From positions 682,001 to 746,000 of the forward strand of contig NC_009411.2 of the NCBI RefSeq assembly GCF_000002875.2: a stretch of 64,000 nucleotides of DNA, read 5' to 3'. The notes below the pieces were generated by a model that was given only the letters and a program-made list of their open reading frames with translations, made no database searches and was not told the origin of the DNA. Positions 10,483 through 21,170 of this stretch are shown here, one piece after another (position 1 is the first letter of the stretch; the number at the start of each line of letters is the position of its first letter). Source of the DNA: Leishmania infantum JPCM5. Its lineage: Eukaryota; Euglenozoa; Kinetoplastea; Trypanosomatida; Trypanosomatidae. A program made the position numbers and the translations under genes.

Positions 10483-12998
10483 CTTGTTTGTTTTTTTTTA
10501 CGCAATGCGATCATCGTTCCTCGTCGTCTTTTGCGCCTGTGGGTCGCTGACGTGTGTGTTTTTTTCCGCCTTGGCGTCATTTTCATGGCTGTTGTGTGTC
10601 TTCTTCCTGTCGCCAGCGACAAGTTAGATGCTTCGCCCTCCACCCCCCCCTCTCCTTTCGTTTTTTTTTTTGTGTTTTTTTGGGGGGCTCTGGTTGTTTG
10701 CACATGCTCCGTTGCATGTACGCGTTTTGTGTGTGAGCGTCTGTGTGTTGACGTCGCTGTGTCCTCATGTGTAAGTTGAGCATGGGTCAGCCGTTTGGTT
10801 GGCAAGCTCTCTCTCGGTCTCTCCCTCTTTTCCTCCGTTCATCTCGCTGTTCAATGCTCGCCTGTGTGTGCGTGTGCGTACGTGTGCGGGTGTTTAAACA
10901 CACAGAAACAGTGCAGCGACAATATAAGCTATAAAGGAAACGAAAAAGAAGGAGGCCACCCCGATTCTCCGGAGAGACTACCGTTATTATGATCCCCGCC
11001 GACCACGCTTCCCTGCACGCTGCTGTGTGTGTTTGTGGGCATGTGTATTTGTTGTGCTTGTGATGCATTGCTTGCTTTGTTCTTCTTCCCATCCCTTCTG
11101 CGTGTGTGTGTGTGTTTGTGTTTGTGTGCTTGTACCTCACTGTGCCTGTCCGCCATCTTCTAAAAGCGAACAAGACAGCTAAAAACAGAAAACAACAAAG
11201 AAAAGAATGCAGACAACGACGAGGGACAACTCAAACTGTTTCTACTGACAAGTCCCTGCATGCACGAATGCTGTAAGAGGGGAGACCCCACGGACGACAG
11301 ACGGGGAGAAGATGGGGGAGTGTGTGGACGGAGAGAGAGAGCGTGAGCACAGCAACGAAAACGGCTGCAGCACATGCGCGATGGAGACACTCGAATTATT
11401 TCGTGCTTCACCGTCTCCGCGTCTCTCTCTGAGTTGATGGTCCCTGTACTGCCCTTCGACTCGAGCTCTCTGTCACCTCGACTGCTCGCCTGTGCGGTAA
11501 GCGCGCGCACCTGTTACCTGCTTGTTTGCGTGCTGCTGTAAATGCACTGCGCGCGATTCTGCAGGGCAACGCACCCCCTTCCCCTCCCCGCTCTTCCTTT
11601 AGCTGCTGCACCGTCTTAACTGTCTGGGCGGAGAGGGTCGTGGCGGATGTCAGTGCATGTGGCGCTGTGAGTGTATGTGCGCATTGAGCCCCTTTCTCTC
11701 TCAAGAAGTGCTCGGAGTATCTGAGCGTGTGTGTGCGTGCGTGCAGACGATCAGTGGCAGCTGCTATTGTTGCCCATCTCCTGCCAAGCACGAAGCGGCG
11801 AACAGCGGAGCGGAGAAAGAGTAGCGACGCCGCGAAGACTTCGTCCTGTGATTGCTGTTGTTTTTACGAAGAGAGCGCGACGAATTAGGAGACGAGGGAA
11901 CGAGCCGAGCGCAGTGATGGAGAAAGAGAAGCGAGTGAGCGTCGTGTAGAGGAGGTGGAGGGTGGGGAAGAAACGACGCACATTGCAGAGATGTGCTCAT
12001 GTGGAGGAAAGGGGAAGGGGGACGAAAACACAGCAAGAGAGGCGTTACCTCAATGCAAAAAAAATTCGAACAAAACTTTTAACATTAAAAGTCACCCCCC
12101 CTCCTCTCGAGCCACTGCATACAAGCGGACATACACAAGACCGCTGGATCACCCTGCAAGCGCATGTGTGTGTGCGTGTTTGTGCGGTACATTCTGGCCT
12201 CCCTACCTCTCGCGGCACGTGCGTTTTTTCATCCGTTTTCGCTCCCCGGCACTGTCATCTGCGCCCGTCACCCTCACGCTCTCTCGTGGTGTATGTGAGT
12301 GTGTCTTCGCAGGTAGAATGGCTCTTGTTTGCGTCCAGTGCATCCACTTATTCCCGTTTCATGCTCGCCGTGCGCTCGTCAAGCGCGACTCTGCCTGCCC
12401 CGTTCATTTCCGCTACAGCCTTCCTTCCTTTATTTTTCCTTTTCCGCCGCCGCCACGGTGTACGAGATTGAATGCGTGAAAATGGACACGTGTTGGCGTG
12501 CCAGCAAGGAGGCCGGAGATGCGGAATGGTACAGTGAGCGTAGCAACGAGTACCACGTCGGGAGTGTGTGTCGGTGTGTGTGCGCGTGTGTTTCTGCTGG
12601 CGCTTGCTTGAGTCATTGGTGAGAGAGAGAGAGAGGATGAGTGAGACTGAGGAACTGACGATAGCGAGTAGCGAGATGCACAGCATCTATTCTCTTTTTT
12701 TTCATGTTGCGAATATGTTGATGTCACCGTACCAATGGCGCTGTCACCCGATCCCTCTTTCCACAGGCCCCGCCTTAGAACACAGGACGCAGCTGTGCCG
12801 TTCATCTTTGTTTTTTATTGCAAGCAGTTCCAGTTGCCGTCGTTGCACGCCTTTCCATGCTAGCCCCCTTCTCCTTCCTGCTCGACTCGTCTTGCGGTGT
12901 TCTCGCCCACAGTGGCTGCACCGCTGCACCACGCCGCAGCAAATACCATTGAAAAAAGGTGGAACGCCGACTGGTGCGTTGCGTGTCGTTTTTTGTTT

Positions 12999-13022
12999 GG
13001 TTGGTTGGTTGGTTGGTTGGTT
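12999..13022 (+). repeat. (GGTT)6 tetranucleotide repeat
   Basis: Six tandem GGTT units in the long intergenic region. The motif is not the trypanosomatid telomere repeat (GGGTTA). Confidence 0.95.
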
Positions 13023-13732
13023 GTTCGCTTGATTGTGCTATCCGCTACTCGCTTCCTGAGTTCTTTCCAGGCGATCCCCCTCATCCGTTCTTCTCTTCTG
13101 CAAAGTTCCCACATGCATATAGACAGCTGATGTGCACGTGCGCGTGCGCACATCGATGCGAACATCAAGGGGAGCGGCGTGGTGTATACGTGGTGCATCG
13201 CACGATTCCAAATACCGGGGCGGAGATGGGGAGGCACAGGCACAGCAAGCAGTGGAAACAGAAGCATAGGGACAGACAGTTGGCAATGCGCGCACTCACA
13301 GAGACCCTCAACGCAAGGCCCCTTTTTTTACTCCTTGCTGGTGCTCTCCCTGGGCGCGGAATGAGCGGCATGCCTACCTCTGTCCATGCTTGCATTCTAC
13401 TGTAGCACGGTGGTGACTAGCGGGAAGGTGTTCTCTCCTCTTCTGCCGCTGCTCTCGTATTCACTCCCCCGCTGCCGCCGGCCTCCGTGCCCCTCCTCCT
13501 CCGTTTTCCTCGCAGCTGTCTTGTTCGTATCTCTTTCTCGTATCTTTTTCTCGTGCGCGCGTGTGCGCGTTCGTGTATAGGTGGACGTGTGTGTCTTTCC
13601 GTTGGCGCAGCACGTCCCCCCCCTTTCTTTGGGTACTTCCGTGCGCTGGGTCTCCCTCCTTCACCGTTTTCTTTTTCAAGAGATGTGTGCCCTGCCTCAA
13701 CATGTCGTGTTAGGCGGGAGGAGGGGAGGAGA

Positions 13733-13770
13733 ACACACACACACACACACGCACACGCACACGCACACGC
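13733..13770 (+). repeat. (CA)n / (CACGCA)n microsatellite
   Basis: A pure AC run grading into CACGCA units, typical of intergenic DNA in this genome. Confidence 0.95.
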
Positions 13771-16700
13771 ATGCACGAGAGCAGAAGAAGCGGCGAGATC
13801 CACAGCCACTCACGCTCTCTCTCCCCCTCCCTCCCTCGCAGCCGCTCCATCGCTCTCACCTCATGCCGCCGCATAGCCAAAGCGCAGGGGCGTTGATTCG
13901 TCCACATCCTCACAGACTCACAGACACACGTAGCCGGCCCTCTCCACCCACGAACACCTAGCTGCGACCGGGCTCACATGCGCACGTGCCCGAACAGTCT
14001 CTCATGATGCCCTCCTCCTCTCCTCTCCTCTCCTCTGCTCTGCTCTCCCTCCCTCCTTTTTCTTCACCACCCAACGGTTGCTCCATGCGCGCTCTCTCCA
14101 TGGGTGTATCTTTCCTCAGCTGCCTCTGGTCGCTCTCGCGTGGCGGTGAGTCACATGCCCTCTTCTTCTTCATCTCTCATGGCGTTATGAGCAGATGGTG
14201 TTCTTGCTGCCGACCACGCAGCATTCAATTTAAGCCCGGTCCTCCGCGCATACACGCATCGGCAAGCGCGCCGCATGCACCAGCACCTTTATTTTTTTTA
14301 GTTTTGTCTTCTTGTTTCCTGTTGCGGCGCCTATCGCCGACGACGGGTACGCGGTGGAGCAGGTTCGAGCACTACTCCTCGCCGCTGCCAGCCCAAGTCG
14401 CGTGATGGGCACTTATCCATTTCTTTCGTCGTCTCTTGCGTGCTGCTCTCCCGCAGCCCTGAGGTCATCACCCTCAACACACAGAATGCACCACACGAAC
14501 GCAAGGCAGCCCACATACAGAGTAGCGCCATCACGTCTCATCCCCACTCGTCTTTCTCTGTGCCCGCTCTGTGTGTGCGCGCTTGCGAGGCATCCTCGCT
14601 CAGTTTCTCTTTTTTTTTCGCCTCTTTCCTCTCCCACCTTCACAAAACACTGGATTGGTACCGTTTGCGTGAGTGTATGAGGTCGTCTCCACGTCATCGC
14701 ACTCGGTGCGTCTCCCCAGCAGCCTCACTCCGTTCTCTCTGTGCTTGTAGTTCACCACTATGATCGGCATGCATGTCCTTCCTACACCAACCACGCGATT
14801 TGGCGCCTCGACGTGCGCTGCATGTCCTCTTGTCTCCTCTTCCCCTACCCCCTCTCGCACGCCATTATAATGTGTGTGTGTGTGTGTGTGTGCGTGTGTG
14901 TGACGATACGCGAATGAGCATCGTGCGTTGCCTTCTCAGCTTCCGTGCTGTCTGTTGTCGACCGTATATATACATATATATTGCTCTCTTCGTCCACTCC
15001 CTAGTCGGCCAATGTTTCGACAGCTCACACGTGCGATGCCTGTACGCCCCTGTTCGGCAACGCTTCTTCTTAACCCTTTCGCGCTGGCCGAGTTGCAGCT
15101 GGTCAGCGCTGTCTCACTCTCACTCTCACTCTCTCCTCTGTCGCCTGCGCAGTTGCGCAATCGTGGCACGTGTCAGCAGCAGACATGGTTGTGGATCTCT
15201 TGCATGCGTGTTGAAGCGAGATACGAGGAGATGGGTGGAGGGGCTTCCCACCTTCCTCTGTGCTATGTCTCCCTCTCGCGGTGTGTCTGCTCCCCGCTCT
15301 TCGCCTGAACGTAGTAGCGCCTGTTTCTCTCAGTGCCCCTGTGTGTGTGGGTGTGTGTATGTGTGTGCTGACAGCAAGCGTTGCAGTGTAGGGAGCAGCA
15401 GACCGTTCAAGGGTGGCTGTCACAGGCGTAGACTTCGATGGATAGCGCACCCGACGACACGCACGCGCGCAGCGGAAACGCTAAAAAAAAGCATACTGTT
15501 GTCGTCGCCCGCTGCCCACTGCCGTTGCTTCTCTCCCTCTCCCCCTTCTCGATGCGCGTCTCCTCCTGCGCTTCGCCAACGACTGTGCGGTATGTGTGTG
15601 TGTGTGTGTGTCTGTGTGTATGGCACACACAGACATAGGGGGATGCGGCGCTAGATGCGAGAAGGAGGAGGGGGTGGGTGGGCATGGCACCACTCGGAGT
15701 GCGAGGGTTCGTGAGTGTGTGTGGGCGTGGGTGGGTGGAGACTGCCTCTAACACACACATACAGCGTCTCTCTGTCATCTCGAGACAGAGCGAGAGAGTG
15801 AGAGAGAGCAAGAAAGGCAAATTCACGCATGAAAGGGGGTAGAGGAAGTGTCGCACAGCTCTTGATAGTGTCTGCTGTTTTACGTTCCTTCTTCTTCCTT
15901 CCCGTCTTGGGTTCTTCGTTTTTTTTTCCCCGTTCTAGGTGTATGTGTGCGCGCGCCTGTACATCAGAAACCGTTCGTCTGCTGCGCGGCTGCTGCTCAG
16001 TTCTCCGTTGCATCCCGTTGGCTGACGAGCAGTGCGACACGGTTTGGAAGGCGGAGGCGGGCGCGGGATGTATGCAGGATAGCGGGCACTGGTGTCCTTG
16101 TACGACTTGGTGCAACTTACCAACACGGTCACCGCGCAGTCTCTCTTGATGTCTCGCTCGCTCTGTCCGCTATTCGGTTCTTCTCTCCGTCCACTCCCAC
16201 CCCTTGTAGCGATGTGCTGCGTGGCGGGTTGATTGAATGGCCTCGCCTCATCGTGAACAGCGTGCTACTCAACAGTATGGCATTGCAGAGCTCCCTCCCT
16301 CATCCCTCTCTCTATTTCCTCGTGTCACCCCCCCCCAGCTCGACTCTACACGCGCACAGAGGGGCAGAGAACAGACCGTCTGTTTCTGCGTCTGTGATCC
16401 TCCGTTGTGTGTCGTGTACTCATCCTGGATCGGTGTTCGCTGTCGTTTCCGCTTTCGTTCTGAATCTCTCCTCATTTCGTGTTGGTCTTGATGCATGTGA
16501 ATATGCGAGTGACGTTGCATGTGCGTGCGACTGCAGGACGCGGCGGATGGCGTGTGTGTATGTTTGGTCGAGATGAAAAAAAAACTTTCACGCAAGCGAG
16601 CGAAAAAAAAATAAAAAGTGGCACACAGCACTGCAGCGCCAAACGCGGGCGGCGCGCCATCTCTGAGTGTGTGCGTGCATACGCTGGCTGCGCGACGTTT

Positions 16701-17076
16701 TCCTCCCCTTTGTCGTGCCCATCATGTCTTGCCGCATCCACCGCATCGTTTCTCTGCCGACGCACCCCCCGTACTCCGTTCATTTCTCTCCTGCCATGCC
16801 TGCGCGTCGACGTCTTTTGCGGATGGCGATGTCCGAGACGTTCGGTGTGTGTATGTCTCTGTGTGTGTGTGGTGTAACTGTCCGCGTTTCCTTTGGCGGC
16901 CACACACTTTCTCGTGACGGAAGGAAGTACGATGTGGAGCGCTGGCCCTCCCCTCCCTTCACCCAAGACCCTCCTCTTTTTTTTTTTCGCGCCCTCTGGC
17001 CAGTGGTTCAGGGGCAGTGCCATCCTCGGTTTTCCCTTGTCCTCGCTCGCAGTCGCGACGCTGAGCCACGCAAAGA

Positions 17077-18927
17077 ATGCCTCGCCCCTATAAGAAGAGC
17101 AAAAGTGACGTGGGGACAGCCAAGTACAGCACACCATGCAAGTTCTTCCTACGCGGAAGCTGCTCCAATCAGCGCTGCCCCTACCTACACGTCCGAAACC
17201 AGACGGTGATACGGTCAGTCAGACATAAGGAGGTTGCTGCTCAGCAGGGAAACGGCACCGTGAAGGTGATGTCGACGATGCTGAAGCTGTTTTTCGAGAA
17301 GCAGACGCAGCTCATCTACAACGCGGAGACTGGAATGCTGAATCTGTCACAGCTCACGTCTTTTGACGACTTGTCCACTGTCGCCTCCAGCATCAACTTT
17401 AATACGCGCACCTTCTGCGTCGCGCTGTGCACGTGCATTCGAGAGCTGGTCTCGCCGCCGCCGACGATTATGCAGCTCGACCGCAATGACGTGAAAGGCT
17501 TCCACAACCTCGGCAAGGCCCTCGAGGAGGCGGGCCTTCATGCCTCTCTGCGTGCCCTGTCACTCGCGCACAACAAGATCACGTCCACCGACATTGCACA
17601 GGAGCTGAGGCACTTCGCAAACCTGACAGAGCTGAACCTCGTCGGCAACCCCGTCACGGAGAGCACGGACTACAAGCTGAAGTTTAAAAAGCACTTGCCG
17701 TGGCTACAGGGTCTCGATGGGGCGAGTATGGCGGCCCCACCGCTGGAACTTCCGTGGCCGCGATTCTTTGACCCCAAGCACGCGCCAATCGATGTGATGA
17801 ACGCCGATCACGGCTTCTCCTCCAGCGTGCGTGTATACGACAGCGGGCAGAAAGCCCTGTTGAACTTCATTCAGTCGGCGGTGCTCAACCCGCTCGAGAT
17901 GGAGCCGGCCCCAGGCCTGCTGACCGGCGTGGATGCCGTGTCGGACGTCTACGCGCTCAACGCTACCTTTACCTTTAGTCTGGTGTCCAACGAGGCCGCT
18001 GTATCGACGCCAAGTCGAACGGTTGGCGGCGGCGCCTCCACAGCGCAGCGCGATGTGGTGCGCGAAATCGTGGGCTTCCGCATGCGCCAGACGGAGAGCA
18101 ACCACAATGTGCTCCTCGGCCTCAAGTCAACGACCGTGGCAATCGGTCGAACAAGCGTGTGCGCCAAACTGGAGCACGTGCTGTATCCGAAGAACTTTGT
18201 TGTGGGTCACTACATCCACGACAGTCCGGATGTAGCGGTGCTGGACAACAAAGGGTTCGGCCCCAGCGCCGTTGTAGGCATGAAGCAGCCGCTCTCTGTC
18301 ATTACCCTGCATGGCGTGATGCTGTGGCGCTACCGCACCGCCGGCTCGGGCGCCGACGTGCAGCACAGCACCCTCGTGCGCGATGCCATCGTCATAAAGC
18401 GCAACTTCTCGCGCGTGATCACGGTGTCGTCGACGGATCCGGGCCGCTGGCACATCGTGAATGACATGGTCACTCTCTACCCCTTCCGCGGTGGCAGCGG
18501 CGACGAAGACGAGTTGGAGGCGTCGAACGCTGCGAGCAGCGGCGCAGGTGTGAGCACCGCTCCCTCGACGCCAGAGAACATTCTCTTCCGTGATGTGCAT
18601 CCGTATGACGTGCTCTTTAGCCCTGCCACGGACCCGAAGCGGACGGCGCGGATTGCGCGGCGGTACCGCGTGCCCGCCCCCATCGTGGCCATTCTGTGCT
18701 CATTCGTGCACTCCGACAGGGAGTTGGGCGTCATCTTGATGGACTTGACGGACATTCCGTTGGAGGTGTACGAACAGTGCGCCACGGTCGTCGAGATGGA
18801 CCCGCTCGCGAGCATTTTTCTGTGCCGCATCGGCAACCGTTTTAGCATGGAGCCGGCGGAGGGGGTCGCGCTGCTGCGAAGGTGCGGCCTTGACTGGTCT
18901 GCCATTGTGCAGGCGATCGGCCGGTGA
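17077..18927 (+). CDS. MEX67: Mex67/TAP mRNA export receptor with N-terminal CCCH zinc finger
   Basis: A 616-residue mRNA (and in trypanosomes ribosomal-subunit) export receptor of the nuclear pore. A CCCH finger is formed by C21, C29, C34 and H38 (C-x7-C-x4-C-x3-H), a known peculiarity of trypanosome Mex67 that replaces the usual RNA-binding N-terminus. It is followed by leucine-rich repeats (about 128-218, including MQLDRNDVKGF and LNLVGNPVTES), an NTF2-like domain (about 258-468, ending WHIVNDMVTLYPF) and a TAP-C/UBA-like tail (about 515-616). The LRR and NTF2 parts align by eye with the gene at 8702, so the two are paralogs in the same orientation 6.8 kb apart. An Asp/Glu/Ser-rich loop (about 475-500) is probably disordered. 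The start ATG is 74 bases after a splice-acceptor-like CAG. Confidence 0.92.
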   Translation: MPRPYKKSKSDVGTAKYSTPCKFFLRGSCSNQRCPYLHVRNQTVIRSVRHKEVAAQQGNGTVKVMSTMLKLFFEKQTQLIYNAETGMLNLSQLTSFDDLSTVASSINFNTRTFCVALCTCIRELVSPPPTIMQLDRNDVKGFHNLGKALEEAGLHASLRALSLAHNKITSTDIAQELRHFANLTELNLVGNPVTESTDYKLKFKKHLPWLQGLDGASMAAPPLELPWPRFFDPKHAPIDVMNADHGFSSSVRVYDSGQKALLNFIQSAVLNPLEMEPAPGLLTGVDAVSDVYALNATFTFSLVSNEAAVSTPSRTVGGGASTAQRDVVREIVGFRMRQTESNHNVLLGLKSTTVAIGRTSVCAKLEHVLYPKNFVVGHYIHDSPDVAVLDNKGFGPSAVVGMKQPLSVITLHGVMLWRYRTAGSGADVQHSTLVRDAIVIKRNFSRVITVSSTDPGRWHIVNDMVTLYPFRGGSGDEDELEASNAASSGAGVSTAPSTPENILFRDVHPYDVLFSPATDPKRTARIARRYRVPAPIVAILCSFVHSDRELGVILMDLTDIPLEVYEQCATVVEMDPLASIFLCRIGNRFSMEPAEGVALLRRCGLDWSAIVQAIGR

Positions 18928-21170
18928 GCCGGATGCGAACATCAGGTAAAAGAAAGGAGTCGGTGGCGCAGGTGCTAACAAGGGCGCCGAGGCGACGTCT
19001 TGTGGCTTGTGCGCAGCCTTGCCTTTCAATCCTGTTGCTTGCCTCAGATGCTCTTGCTCGTGCTGCACGCCTCCGTCATCTGGATCTCCCCGGCCTTTTT
19101 TTGGTTTGTTCCCTTCGATTAAGTCTAAGGCGATGCCGGGTTTATGGTTTCTGTCGTTTTCTCGCGTGCGAGTGCATGCATGGGAGTAATGCCCGGAAGA
19201 GCGCACAAAACCATACAGCGAAGGTGCAGCGGTCACGCGCGGCAGCTCATGCGCTTTCGGAAAGCATGCGGCCCCAGGTCCCCCTCTTCGCCACCGTCTC
19301 AGGTTGATGAAGGACCGGAAAAGGGACAGCTGCCAGAGGCAAAAAGGAGGAAGCAAGGCAGAGTGAAGCGTCTGCGTCACCACAAGGCCCGTGCCTCGCC
19401 ACTGCAGCCTCCCACGGCCCGGCGTGTCATCGTGCAAGAAAGAAACGGACGTGCGTGTCTCTCGTCGTGGGATGCTACGAACGCACTGAATTCCAACTCT
19501 AATGTAGCTCAAGGACATCCTCCTCCTCTTGCGGTGCATGCACGGCGGTGCGCCCGACCGGCTCATCTCTCACTTCGTCCCCATCTCGCCTCTCTCTCTT
19601 CATTTCCCGCGGCTACCTGACGCTGATTTTCGCGTAAGCAGCGGGAGCGCACGCACGTGTACGGACATCAGCAGATACAGACGCTTCTGTATCCACGTCA
19701 CTCTCGTGACGTCGTCTAAACGCTTCTTGATGTGCACCGGGATTTCGTCCTTCTTGCCCTTCTCTCACTCCGTGCGGAGATGCCAGCATAGACAAGACGC
19801 CACACTTGGAAGCAGATATTTTTATCAACACAGGTATGGCTGTTTTGTATTCCTCTTCGCTTGAAGTCTCATCCGGTTCACACTGGCACTTCACCCCCCC
19901 CCCTGCACGCCCACACACACTTCTTCAATCCCAGTAAAGGGCGCACAGATTTGTTCTTGCGCTACACAGAGTCGGTGCGGTTGCGCACCGCTCCCGTTGC
20001 GTGCACCCCTTTCCGCTGGCATCACCACAACTGCATAAAGAAAGCCCGAGGGCCGACAAGGTGCCGACCATCGGCGCATGCAAGATATACATCGGCATTC
20101 GGAGCTCCCCACTGCTCCCTCAGCCTGCCTTTTTCTCCCTCCCTCACTCGCTCGACGGCATCGACTCGCTGGTGATCGTGCTGTCGTGCGTTTTTATTTT
20201 TGCTCCTCTTGTTTTGTTGGTTCACGCATTGCCCCCCCCCCTCCTCCCTCCCCACTTTCGTTTTGGTTTTCTGCTGCCTGCTCGCCGTTCTTATCCTTGT
20301 CACTTTTTCCCTTCGATATTACATTATCTCTCCTCCTCGTCCTCCTTCTCCGTGTTTGCATCGTCTCTCCAGCACCGCTGCGGTTGGGAAAGCGTGTACA
20401 CCCCACCACCCCTACCACCATCTCACCCCGAAGCACGCAGACTGGAGGCACGCGCACATCCGCTTCCTCTGCGGCTTTTGCTTTTCTTTGCTTCCATCAC
20501 GCACAGAGAGGGAGAGGTCAGGGCACGAGCAAGAGAGCAGAAAAATAGAATAGTAAACGGTATCGCTTCCAGCATACAAAACCCGTGGCGCATTTGGCTA
20601 GGAGCGTCCCCTTGGCTTTTTGCCGCCACTGTCTCACGCACGCATCGAATACCGCGCACATCGCCGCTAGCTTCCTTTTGGTGTGTGTGTGTGTTCTCTT
20701 CCCTCTGACGGTGCGCAAGCGCAGACTTTTTTTTTCTTCGCATTCCCTTTGCTCGGCTGGCTATCCTGCGAGCCCACGTCTTTATTTGTTCCACCGCTTC
20801 ACGCGGGTGGGGTGGGGGTGGGGGTGGGGGTGGCCTTCGTCGTCTTGTTTTTCTTTTGTTCGTTGTTGCTGTTGCCGGTCGCGCTTGCTCTACTTGGTTC
20901 TCTCCTGCCTTTGGAAGGGCAAAGGCACGCTCACTGCTCGCCCCTTCCTCTCCAGCCGTGGCTGATTGATGGAAAGACATCATAAAAGGCGGCGCCGAAG
21001 CGGACAGAGCGCCACGCGCGCGAGCTCACTGCATGTTGCACACAAGGAAGCACTCGCTCACTCGGTCCTCGTGAGGTAGGGCATTGCTTCGGGAGATCGG
21101 TACGCCAGCGAAGGCGTCTCCATCGACGGTGGCCTCGAGATCTCGACGCTCCCGCTCACAGGCACCCGCC
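18928..21170 (+). promoter_or_regulatory. Intergenic region ahead of the ABCG-like gene
   Basis: No gene is supported. It contains pyrimidine-rich blocks at about 20140-20400 and 20860-20955. The tract ending TCTCCAG (AG 20954-20955) is a plausible trans-splice site, giving a 216-base leader before ATG 21171. A guanine-run motif at 20805-20833 is listed separately. Confidence 0.45.
20805..20833 (+). other. Candidate G-quadruplex motif
   Basis: Successive runs of three to five guanines separated by single T bases lie on the sense strand, about 340 bases before the ABCG-like start and upstream of the likely splice site. Single-base loops favour quadruplex folding in DNA or nascent RNA. A role is not shown. 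Confidence 0.6.

Larger units (their letters stand above)
10319..17076 (+). other. 6.8 kb gene-free region between the Mex67 paralogs
   Basis: No coding sequence is supported; open frames here encode repeats of Cys/Val, His/Thr or Ser/Leu/Pro from microsatellites and pyrimidine tracts. It presumably contains a long 3'UTR of the first gene and the 5'UTR of the second. The acceptor for the second gene is probably the T-rich tract at about 16970-17000 ending CTGGCCAG (AG 17002-17003). It holds many TG/CA runs, a GGTT repeat and a small AT block (TATATATACATATATAT near 14964). No SIDER-like repeat was recognised. Confidence 0.6.

Noticed and set aside
12999..13022. GGTT repeat as an internal telomere remnant
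   Set aside because: The unit is GGTT, not GGGTTA, so it is an ordinary microsatellite.
14773..15654. 293-codon plus-strand open frame
   Set aside because: Encodes Cys/Val, Tyr/Ile and Ser/Leu repeats from microsatellites and pyrimidine tracts; untranslated-region character.
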